Notes under the pieces: model-generated
Told to the model about the DNA's origin: nothing
Seen by the model: only the letters and a program-made list of their open reading frames with translations
Databases searched by the model: none
In this document: piece after piece, positions 25,376 through 39,600 of the stretch
Position numbering within the stretch: the stretch's first letter is position 1
Layout of the letters: every line of letters begins with the position of its first letter
NCBI GenBank assembly: GCA_020137815.1
Contig: CM035362.1
Location: 2,078,729-2,142,728, forward strand
Direction of reading: 5' to 3'
DNA: 64,000 nucleotides
DNA from: Hormiphora californensis
Taxonomy: Eukaryota; Ctenophora; Tentaculata; Cydippida; Pleurobrachiidae
Program-made: the position numbers and the translations under genes

Positions 25376-25693
25376 TTTATCGGGTATCCTTACCTTTCAA
25401 TTTTCATCCTTGAATAACTGTAACATAATACTATAATACTATGATATAATACTAAATTCCAATTTCAAAGTAGCTACTGGATGACAAAAGCTTCGATAAT
25501 CGATATGAATGTGATGAGCACTAGGTGTGGTCAGTGGTGTGGAAGATACCATCCAAGAAGATACCAAGATCGTTGATCGTTGCTTTGATGCTCCTGATCT
25601 TCAATGCGATCAATTGGAGTTGTACTACTCTTTTTAAAACTGTAAGTTGAATTCCTTGATTTATTCACCTCATCTCTTTCTCCATCTCTCTAG
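25376..25693. other. Short non-coding stretch
   Basis: AT-rich sequence with no gene. It leads into the 14-bp array. Confidence 0.4.
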
Positions 25694-26150
25694 ATCTCCA
25701 TCTCTAGATCTCCATCTCTAGATCTACATCTCTAGATCTCCATCTCTAGATCTCCATCTCTAGATCTCCATCTCTAGATCTCCATCTCTAGATCTCCATC
25801 TCTAGATCTCCATCTCTAGATCTCCATCTCTAGATCTCCATCTCTAGATCTCCATCTCTAGATCTCCATCTCTAGATCTCCATCTCTAGATCTCCATCTC
25901 TAGATCTCCATCTCTAGATCTCCATCTCTAGATCTCCATCTCTAGATCTCCATCTCTAGATCTCCATCTCTAGATCTCCATCTCTAGATCTCCATCTCTA
26001 GATCTCCATCTCTAGATCTCCATCTCTAGATCTCCATCTCTAGATCTCCATCTCTAGATCTCCATCTCTAGATCTCCATCTCTAGATCTCCATCTCTAGA
26101 TCTCCATCTCTAGATCTCCATCTCTAGATCTCCATCTCTAGATCTCCATC
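25694..26150 (+). repeat. 14-bp satellite array
   Basis: About 32 near-perfect copies of ATCTCTAGATCTCC, with one visible variant (CTACAT at ~25727). Each unit contains the palindromes CTAG and AGATCT. There are no spacers between copies. Confidence 0.97.
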
Positions 26151-26348
26151 TCTCTCTAGACCTCTCTCTCTAGATCTCTCCATCTCCATTCTCCAACCTA
26201 TAATGTGAACCTGCCTGTGTAGTTCCTGATGGTGGGAGGGGAGGGGGGGGGCTATTCTCCTAGTGCCGGCGATATCGCTTCGCGATAGTCCCCTGTAGGC
26301 TTGCCATTGGAAAGCCCAGGCACTCCGTAGATAGATAGATAGATCTCC

Positions 26349-29316
<2,968 letters not shown>

Positions 29317-32131
29317 AATGACATCTCGACCCCTACCAAACCACCAAATCTCTTGACCCTTTCTAACCTACTGCACCTCTCATCACCTTTTATCCCACCT
29401 AGATTCTAACCTAGATGTTATCTCTCTATCTAGAGATCTAATCTTTGCATCCCTAGATGCTATCTCTCCATCGCTAAATGCTACATCGCTATCAAGACCA
29501 ACATCGCCATCTCCAACATTCATGTTAGTACCCCACCCTAATTTTCAAAGCTACCGGCTACCCCATCATCATTTTATTACCCCATCTCTCAGTTAGCCCA
29601 CGCTACCTCTCACTCTCAACTACTCAGGAGTCAGGTACCCTATTTCTCTCCCTCCCCCTTCCCAAAAAGAGAGGGTACACCGTGCCCAACAATTAGCCCA
29701 CATCACCTCTCACTCTCACCTACTCAAACACCATGTCTCTGAGACATTGTCTCAAGTACCCGGCATCTCTACCACCCTACCCGTTGGGTCCCCCACGCTG
29801 CTAGATACCTATGAAATTTTGCTAGATGCCCCTAAATACACCAATGCATCCACTAGAAACCCCTCGGACTCTACAAAATACCCCTCAGAGCATTATTCAC
29901 GAACGGACACTATCACACCATGTCATACTTACAAGCGGACACACACTAACATCGTTACTAAAATCTCTGTCTTTTCTCAGGTATTATTGACCACGTTATA
30001 CCTTCCACGACCTTCCCCACGAAAACTTTAAATTGCCAAGGTTTGTGATGAACTACAACAACATGGACACCTGAAACTCGCCATTTTCCAGGTACAGTGT
30101 TGTCTTGTTCGACCCTCCTTCCCCGAACAAAACCAGTACTGCAGTGTGGGAGCGGCCAAAATTCACGTGGGAGTCACGTGACACAACGTTATTTTATGTG
30201 CACTATCTCTCTCTATCTCTCAAATATGTAACGGTTTTCAATTCAGGTGTGATCATTACGGCAGACGAGTTCACTCTTCCTATGGTTCCCACAATCAAGG
30301 GAGGGAGGGAACATGTTTTTTCATCATCACGGGACTGTTGAAGTCGGTTAAGGCACCCACGGAGCTAAGCCGTAATCTCCCTGCTGTGCATCAAGCTAAC
30401 ATTGGTCCTTAGATGGCCCTACCTCTGCTGATGGCTGTAAACTGCAAGGATTTCAGTGCAGTGGAGACATTGATTGTCAAATCTACTATCCTGGAGCCCC
30501 ATGAACAAGTTTAATGTGTAAGAGTGACTCTTGTATATTCGTAATTTCCCAATAATAGTTCCCCTCAATGTGCTGTATGTGTCTAGAGAGAGGGCTTGAG
30601 GAGACGAGTATTTTAATTTTAATTTAGGTGGACCCATAAAGGGAAGATCTATATATATATATATAATAGTGTCACCATTACTTTATTTGTAAACCTGTAA
30701 ACCTGTATTTTTTTGTAACATGATTTTTCCAAGTTTAGTTTCTTCACCTTGAAAATTGTTGTTTTGTTCGAACAAGGCAAGAAAGTTGCTCATGATGTCT
30801 TTAAAAACAACCCCAACACCGATTGGCATCACTTTTCCAGCAGCCCTCATGTCCAATTTGCCACAGTTTGATATATCTTTACGTCGCGCGCGTTTGTTAA
30901 ATCTCTTATCGAAAGTCCATGTTAGTCAGCATTTGATAACCGCGCGTACGACCCCCTAGGCCCTTTGAGGGCCTGTAGCATAGGCCAAACTCGCTGCTGG
31001 TAGGGGTGACTTGATATACTCGGATCAAAATTCTTTCATGTATACTAGTGTGTCATAACCCCATAATGACATCCCTCGAAATCCCGACTCTCAGATTCGA
31101 AAAATAGGGCGCATTTTGAGGTTTTTTCATTCACACGTGACAGTGACGTTGTAGATCACATGATTAGCATGGAGTCCCCCATAACTCCTTTGGGATATCA
31201 AAATAAGGTTTCATATTTCCCAACTGTGAGCGCAGTGAGCAAATGCTAACAATTACAAATTACTCGGTTTATATCCGCTAGTTGTCACCCTTTCATAATA
31301 CCCCCCTTATACCCACAGTCACTGTCTCGTTTTTCCATTGAACAGACTGGTGCGCCAGTTAGTCATGGGAATGAGAAGCCATTGTTTAACTGTTTGATGC
31401 AGACTAGGGTGGTAATGTTGATAATGCTATTGATAACAAATGAAATGAGGAACTCTCACAGTTATACAGTCTCACGAAAATTAAACAGTGAAATCTAATG
31501 CTCCCGCGCCTAACTTAAAACTCCCGCCTATAATACTGTCCCATTCATAGCCATACTGATAGAAAGTAGGCAAGGAAAATAAGTAGCACAAATAAAAATA
31601 TTTGTTATATACTACTAGTATAGTCTACAACTTAAGTCATACTAAATATGTACAATGTACATTGTATGTTACATATTGTAGTACATTGATTTACCAACCT
31701 ACTATTATATTTATATATGTAGTACAATACTTAAGCAGTAACTACAATACAAGTAGTGCGAATTTTATAGTGTTATACAGTGCAATATCCTCCAGATCAA
31801 TTTAGAAACATACATTGTATGATATCACTGTGATTTGTGGGGATTGTGTCCTCAGGAGAACTCGACAGGGCAATGAAATTTTCCTGGAGTACTGTACAAA
31901 TACAAACACGAGTGTTTTAACAGATAGCGGTTCCGGAACTGATGATCTACCGCTGGTAGTGAAACAATTGTTTTCTATTAAAACACTCGTGTTTGTATTT
32001 GTACATTGTATGATATGTAGGTTGCTATTGATCATATTGATGATATTGAACAATTACAACATCGATAAACATGATTTGAAAATGGACTATCTGATAAATG
32101 TGTTTGTATGTATTGACGGTTTGCATTAATT
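29317..32131. other. No supported gene
   Basis: It opens with minisatellite remnants (29317-29400), followed by AT-rich and mixed sequence. Splice-like segments near 29.98-30.34 kb (for instance an open stretch with VIITADEFTLPMVPTIKGG) were considered but could not be joined into a recognisable protein. Confidence 0.4.
31811..32016. repeat. Small inverted-repeat unit flanked by 15-bp direct repeat
   Basis: TACATTGTATGATAT occurs at 31811-31825 and 32002-32016. Inside, GTACAAATACAAACACGAGT (from ~31896) is inverted at ~31985-32004. It could be a small inserted foldback element or a local duplication. Confidence 0.5.
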
Positions 32132-32139
32132 GTAGAATG

Positions 32140-32196
32140 CTGTCTGGCCGTGGACCCCATCTGAGAATCAAATCAGGGCCTGGCACCGCTAGACAG
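32140..32196. mobile_element. CTGTCTGGCG micro-MITE, copy b
   Basis: 57 bp, starting CTGTCTGGCCGTGGACCCC and ending CACCGCTAGACAG. It is flanked by a perfect 8-bp target duplication GTAGAATG (32132-32139 and 32197-32204). Confidence 0.9.
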
Positions 32197-32742
32197 GTAG
32201 AATGTGGAGGTATACCCCATTGATAATGATAGGCTAATCTGCCCCTCGCAGTGAGTCGATCCATATTAGCATGGAGGGTGATTGGGCGAATAAACAACCG
32301 TCCGCTATCATTATATGACAAATGATAATTGTGAAGAGGTTCGTTTTAGTTGATGACCGATAACTTATTGAAAGTACATTCCCATCACTTGGCCTAAGTG
32401 ACTTGGTTTGCTAAACAAAGTCACAATTGTCAATTAGATGATGACCAGATGCTTGGTAGTGACTGGTATGGCAGAACATTTGTTTGAGTGCCTGACTATT
32501 ATCACGCATGAATTGCGGCTTTAAAGTGCATGGGGTTGTTACTCAACAATTACCACCCTTTACTCAACAAGCATGGGGTGGGTTGGTAAACCTAGTTGAC
32601 GGGGACAAGAATCTGAATAGCAAGGGATTGCTACAAATATAATACCGAAATATCCTACACAGCCTTGTTGAGTAAGGGGTACGACTCCTTACTCAACAAA
32701 CATGGCCATATAGCATGATAGAGAATTATAGTAGCAACAACT

Positions 32743-32781
32743 TCTGGCGGTGCGCTCAGATGGGGTCGGCGGCGCCAGACA
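32743..32781. mobile_element. CTGTCTGGCG micro-MITE, copy c (partial)
   Basis: A shortened copy with TGCGCTCAGATGGGGTCGG followed by CGGCGCCAGACA. No target duplication was found. Confidence 0.6.
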
Positions 32782-33061
32782 AAGTTGAACAATATGAACC
32801 CAAAATTAAAAGTTGTCAACCCATTTCGGTGATACAGTGTATACACCTCTAAGTTTGTTGAACAACAACTCTAAGTCGTAATATACAGCATCTACATACA
32901 TACAGCCATCCGCCCATCCAAGTTGCTGACAATCGTTTTTTTAAACCGGTACAGTTTGTTACCTATTGCCGTGTCGTCTTATAATATAATTTATATTGTC
33001 GAGTTTTATGAAAACCGTGATAGCGGTAGTCGATATTTTCATTCCAAATCCAACGACTGAC

Positions 33062-33098
33062 CTCAGTGCGCTCAGATGGGGTCGGCGGCGCCAGACAG
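33062..33098. mobile_element. CTGTCTGGCG micro-MITE, copy d (partial)
   Basis: A half copy ending GGCGGCGCCAGACAG. Flanks CGACTGAC (33054-33061) and CGACTGCC (33099-33106) match in 7 of 8 positions, which suggests the deleted form itself transposed. Confidence 0.6.
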
Positions 33099-33258
33099 CG
33101 ACTGCCTGCAAAGTTGTTGAGAAACTGCGAAGTTAAAGATGTCAGTACTAAATCATGAATGGTTATTTCACATTCATATCGGTTACGACCTACCGGTTGG
33201 CGCTAGACCCCGGTTGTTACTCAAGATTTTCCTGAATTTCATACGACACGTAAAGACT

Positions 33259-33328
33259 CTGTCTGGCGCCGCGACCCATCTGAGCACACTGTTTGAGAAT
33301 CAAATTGGGGTCTGGCGCCGCCAGACAG
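33259..33328. mobile_element. CTGTCTGGCG micro-MITE, copy e
   Basis: 70 bp, starting CTGTCTGGCGCCGCGACCC and ending TCTGGCGCCGCCAGACAG. A perfect 8-bp target duplication TAAAGACT flanks it (33251-33258 and 33329-33336). This is the best-preserved copy. Confidence 0.92.
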
Positions 33329-33336
33329 TAAAGACT

Positions 33337-33453
<117 letters not shown>

Positions 33454-33721
33454 CGGTGGTTTTTGCTTTCTTTGTCGAGAAAGAGGTCACTCCTCACTCA
33501 ACAACGTTTTCTAGCACGGGGACAGAAAATTCAGTTTTCTCTATATATTTGCAATCGTTGGTGACGCGGTTTCTAGTTTTTTAGTAATCTAGTACACAAT
33601 CTTGACTGTGGTGATCCCTATTTAATTCTGATCAGATCTCATTCATTCTCAAAGAGTGGTAATCTCCGGTTCATATTACGGCACACATTCTTCACTCGTT
33701 TTGCTCTTGTAGGCCAGAGAT

Positions 33722-34008
<287 letters not shown>

Positions 34009-34437
34009 AGAGAATATAATATGGTAACCCCTTCGCCTTTGAGTTTGATGGTACGGTTTCTGGTTTCATTCATTATACTCTTAATTTAACTTCCCTACTA
34101 ATTGATATGACATGATATTATGAAATGGGAAATGGAACGATGAAAGAGGAATAGGAAGAGACCTAAGAGGTGCATGTCTTTTTATCAATGAACCGGGAAA
34201 GTTTATCAGATATAATGATATCAACCCTTGCCCTTACCGAACCCACACAGAATGTTCTTTTATGAAATGATATGTGTGTGAGCTACTGCACAAATCAACC
34301 CCTTTACAGCTGTTTACACTGTTTCACAATTCGAGCAGTTCACAGCCTGAGTCGCGGTCCAAATGAATCCTTATTCTATCCAGACACTTCAGACGGCGTC
34401 TATTTAAGAAACGAAACCTTGCGATTACATGCCAGTG

Positions 34438-34443
34438 TGTATG

Positions 34444-34482
<39 letters not shown>
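34438..34482 (+). repeat. (GT)n microsatellite
   Basis: About 45 bp of GT with a single GCG change. Confidence 0.95.
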
Positions 34483-34485
<3 letters not shown>

Positions 34486-35516
34486 TGGTGCGACAAAAAA
34501 TACTGTCGAGCTTGTATAACACGAAAATAAAATACTGTATATCATTTTGTTGAAACTGAATAGAGTATCAGAACAATCAGAAAAATAACTTAATTTTACA
34601 ACGGAGATTTGACACGATCAGTTATGAAAACTTCAAGCGAACTTCGAACGAGTAGAAGACTTACTACCGTTAGAGTTTCATAAACACTTTTAGATGTTCG
34701 GTAAAGAGGGGGTAAGATCTTATTTAAACAAAAATTATTGATTATACATGAAAGCGCTAATATATAGATATTTAGTAATACTGATAGATTAGAACAAACG
34801 TCATCGACACGGTTTGACAAAAAATTTAGGGGTTAACAGTTAACCTAAATGATAGACAATCCAATTGATTGGGATTATTGGGGGTCTACAATATCCATAT
34901 TAATTGCAGTACCAGGCTTCGCGCCTTTTTTGAGTAACTAAACAATTCGTGCCCAGAGAAAACTTTCAGCAAAGTTTCATGCCGACTTATAGTTACTGAA
35001 ACTTGACAATTTCCTGAGATAACGGCTAGCACCATAACTTTGCATTAGGCTTGATTATTAGCCATTATCTCAGGAAATGAGACACACACAGAATCGAAAA
35101 CGTTTATTCTAACCAATCCGACTAGCTAAGCGCTTCCATATGACTAGGACACATATCTCAAAAATTATTCCAATAAACACATTAACGTACTGATTACCTC
35201 AATGAGAATTATAGTTATTATACATGACTCGGAATCAATAGATGTCCCTGGAAACACTAAAAACCAATAATTGTTCTTGATATAATCATAGCTTCCGTTG
35301 TTTTTCACAGTCAAGTCCTTGCTAAATAAACAGCCAACTTGTAAATTAGGCAGGTAATTTCCGTAGTTCGAGATATTAAAACGGCATGGAGACTGAAGAA
35401 AAGCACATCATCGGTCATCGTCAGTCCAAAACCACCTGGAAGAAAAGAAAGAAGTCAATATTTAAAAATCAATCATATTATCCTACAATTGAACACTTAT
35501 TTTTCTTCCTTGCGTG
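34483..35516. other. AT-rich upstream region, no gene seen
   Basis: It holds only short frames. A small inverted repeat (TTTCCTGAGATAA near 35011 and its inverse near 35065) is present. Confidence 0.4.
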
Positions 35517-35616
35517 TTTTCCCGCTTCTGGTTTATGAAATAGCGAGAGCTGCGATGCGTTTGTTCCCGCTTTTGGTGGGAACACACGCGACGCATCTAC
35601 CACCCGTATATATATT
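35517..35616 (+). promoter_or_regulatory. Candidate promoter of the transposase-like gene
   Basis: A TATATATATTAC box lies at 35604-35615, about 50 bp before the ATG at 35664, with room for a start site near 35635. Two CCCGC words (35520-35525 and 35574-35579) look like E2F-type sites. All of this is inferred from spacing and short motifs. Confidence 0.35.
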
Positions 35617-35663
35617 ACTCCGGACTCCATGGTGTCAGAACTCAATTTGTACACTCAATCGTC

Positions 35664-36416
35664 ATGTCTGCTAAATCCCCTCTAAAACCTGACCCTGCTC
35701 TTTTACCTGATTCTCGCCCGACCGTGAAACAAGTTCTTGCTTTGGTGGAGCTCAAGAAGCAAGAGCTTGTTTCACCCAATTATATGGATCATGTTCTTGT
35801 TAAGGCTGTGGCAAACTTAGTGTATTCTAAGATGGTTGAATTGGGCAATATCAGTTTGAAAGAAACGAATGTGTTGACGTAAGTACCTTTTTGTATGTTC
35901 TCAATAGTTACAGTCGTTTGCATTTGCTTGTTGTACTGATATCATGGCCTTCGTTCTTCATTCTTACATTTTGACCTGTAATGTTCAGTATTAGATTTAC
36001 ATGATATTTGAATTCTATCAGTCAATTAAATATTTCATTGCATTCTTAGAACACTACAAAAGCTCATCAAAGAAAGGACACATTTGATAAGGAGTGGTTC
36101 GTCGAAGAACAAGGCCAAAAATTTTATACTCAAAATGAGCAAGATTTTTATGGCCAGATCTTGGCAGGTAAGAAATACGTTTAGTTATATATAGTTAAAT
36201 ATATATATTGTATATATATGTATATATGTTGCTTGACAGTTGACAGTATATAGTACTATATAAAAGTCTATCTATCTGTTTCCTCCCTATTTAATCCTGA
36301 ACAGATCTCGTCATTGATAAGTAGTTTAGTTAGTTATATGCACTAGAGTAGAAGTTCTACTAGAACTGGGGCGATCGTACCGATGGCAATTAGAAGGATC
36401 TATTTATTTCTCTCTT

Positions 36417-36470
<54 letters not shown>

Positions 36471-36572
36471 TCTTTATGTTTCCATCTTTGTCTCTATCTC
36501 ACTCTTTCTCAATCTCACTCTATCCCGTCTCACCGATTCACCATCTCACCGTGTACGTGTCTCTCTTTCTCT

Positions 36573-36670
<98 letters not shown>

Positions 36671-39600
36671 TAGATAAAGTTCGATTGAAAAATTATTAAT
36701 TTTTTCCCTTATATAATTAGATTGTTGATCAACTACGGAATAGGCCGATCTTCACAAAAAGCACCGAACAGAAGTACTCTACAGCTGATTTTGTCCGCAG
36801 TAACTCAAGACAATTCAGCCAAAACTACAGCCTTCTCCTCCAAAGGGTAAGTTTAATGCGATTATAGATATTTTTCAATATAATGATGAAAGGCCAAGGG
36901 ATGAAACTTGATCCGCCTAATGCATGTTGCTTGTGCCAAAAATACCCGGCATCAAATCAGATCACATCACCCAACCCATGATCAAATGACAAATCCCTCT
37001 ACTGAGGATCGGATCACCCAGCCGAGAAACAGATCACATATAGCACTCAGCAGTGATGTGATCACACATAGTGAATAGTAACAGAGAGTGAGAAATCGTA
37101 GATGTGTAAGCAGGGCAAACATAGGAATCACGATCAGCCTTGGCTGTTAAAAGTAAACAATAAGACATATTATACAACCTTATTATTTTGCTGCTCTTTT
37201 TTCAATAATCTCTAATCATTTTCAGAGTTTTTATTATTCTCTCTGGGTTGTACAAATGAACCAGACGGTGATTTATTGTTGCAACAAGTTTCGAGGATCT
37301 ACCTCTTCATCAGGCTCAATGAAGAGGTAGATCCTCGAAACTTGTTGCGACAATAGATCACCGTCTGGTTCATTTGTACAGCCCAGACAGAATAATAAAA
37401 ACTCTGACAATCAAACATGAGGCTAATAAACAGTTACCCATTCACCCAAGTCCAAACTGTCTACTAATCTCTATTCTCTAATCATACTCATATAATATAA
37501 TGGGGGGGGTGCAGCCCCAAAAAAATTCAAACTTTTTCCGAAACCCAGGGTATGGTTGGTTTTTTTTGGTCGTTTTTGGTCGTTTTTGGTCGTTTTTGGT
37601 TGAAATTTCTTTGATTTTTTTTGGTCGTTTTTGATTTTTTTTGGTCGTTTTTGATTTTTTTTGATCGTTTTTGATTTTTTTTGATCGTTTTTGATTTTTT
37701 TGAATTTTTTTGATCGTTTTTGATTTTTTTTGATTGTTTAATGTTGAACAAAAAAATCAAAAAAAATCAAAAACGATCAAATAAAATCAAAAACGATCAA
37801 AAAAATTCAAAAAAAAATCAAAAAAGATCAAAAAAAATCAAAAAAAAAAAATCAAAAAAAAATCAAAAAAAAATCAAAAAAAAATCAAAAAAAATCAAAA
37901 AAGATCAAAAAAAAATCAAAAAAAAATCAAAACGACCAAAAAAAATCAACACTTTTGAAAATCCAGGGTATGGTTGGTTTTTTTTTGGGCTGCACCCCCC
38001 CCAATATAATTAGTAATGCAGTAATAGTGACTATGTCCCGACTAGGTACATCTTACGCTCCAGTTACAAAATTTGAAACTGACATCAGTTTCAAATTGTG
38101 TAACTGGTCCAGTTGCAGAATTGAAACTGACATCAGTTTCAAATTGTGTAGCTGGTCCAGTTGCGGAGTTGAAACTGACATCAGTTTCAAATTTTGTAAC
38201 TGGTCCCTTGAAACTATGGTCCCTCGTCCCCAGATTCAGAATGGAGAAGTAGAGGTGGTCGACGCGGACATGAGTGATGAAGATTACATTCCTCCACCCG
38301 TGAAGATGGACATCAAACTGTGCCACACCGCAGCAGCATCCCATCAGTATAATGTGTCTCCAGGACAACTTCAAGCAGTTGTACAGGGACTTTATAAGGT
38401 GAAATACTGGTTACTATAGGTTTTAGAAGATGAACATTCTTTTTAGATACCTTAATGTAACCCGATTCAATTGTTCGCTCAGTCCCTATGTTTCTCTCTG
38501 ACTCTTAATACCGACAGGATCTTACTGGGATGAAGACAAAATGCTCTAAAACAAAACTTAGGAAGGAACGCGATATTTCTGGGGAGAAGGCTCTTGAAAG
38601 ACTAAAAAAGGGACCGGCCCCAGTTGCTATATACTTTGACGGGAAGCGGGTTTGGAAGTCTTTGAAAGAGGGAAACGCTTTCCAAGAGCAGATCACTGTC
38701 CTCGGATACACGTCCGCAGACGATCCAGACCCGCTGGCCAGATATTATGGGTATACCCTATCTTCGGATAAGTTCAGTAAGTTACTAAATTAGTAATTTG
38801 TTTATATATTTATTAATATTATGTATATATGGTCCCAAAAACTAATCAAGATATAAGATATCATGTCAACATATAAATTCTAGACTCAAGAGTTTTAACA
38901 TATTTCTTATTTTATAGCGGGAGTTGAAAAACCTTGCGAGCTTGTGGCAAGAGGAATCATAGCTCATTTGGAGGAACTAGGGATCCCAACTTACAACATT
39001 CAAGCAATTGGATGCGACGGCTGCAGTCCTAATGTTGGAAGAGTAGGCGGTAGGTGCAAAAAAAGAAGCTGACCTACTACTTTGGCAAACTTTTCTATCA
39101 AATTATTTTGCTGACGTTATAATATCTATTCTTAGGGATCGTGTACCACCTCCAGAAACTTTTAAAAAGGCGGGTGCAGCTGATTGTGTGTGGATTGCAC
39201 CGCTTGGAGCTAGGGCTCAAAGCAGCTGCTATGCATTACACTGGGGGCACAATCAATAACACAAGTTTTCGGGGAGTGATAGGCCAGATGTTATCAAGTG
39301 ATGTGTGGGAGAGGCCACCAGGAGAGGTATTATATCATATATACGGTGTCTAACGCTCCATACATTTTTCCATAAGATCAAGCTCAATAATTGATAAACT
39401 CACCTCATATAACTCTTTCAGTTTAGAAGAATTGGAACGGCAAAGGAGTTCCCAGATCGAGTTGTAGCCGAGCTAAGCACTGATAACAAACTTCTTTATC
39501 ACTTGTGTCTAGTAGCTGCTACAGGTACGTAAATTAACCTGAAAAATCGAAATGATTATTTCAAAATTTAAGAGGGGTGAGGGAATAACATTTATCATCT

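Noticed and set aside
25694-26150. Regular repeat array resembling a CRISPR locus
   Set aside because: The 14-bp units are contiguous with no spacers, and the DNA is clearly eukaryotic.
29985-30345. Possible exons with splice-like borders (VIITADEFTLPMVPTIKGG)
   Set aside because: No frame gives a continuous, recognisable protein across the putative junctions; could be a decayed gene but unsupported.
37527-38013. Lys/Asn-rich open frames on both strands
   Set aside because: They translate the A/T-rich palindrome inside the G-run MITE, not a gene.
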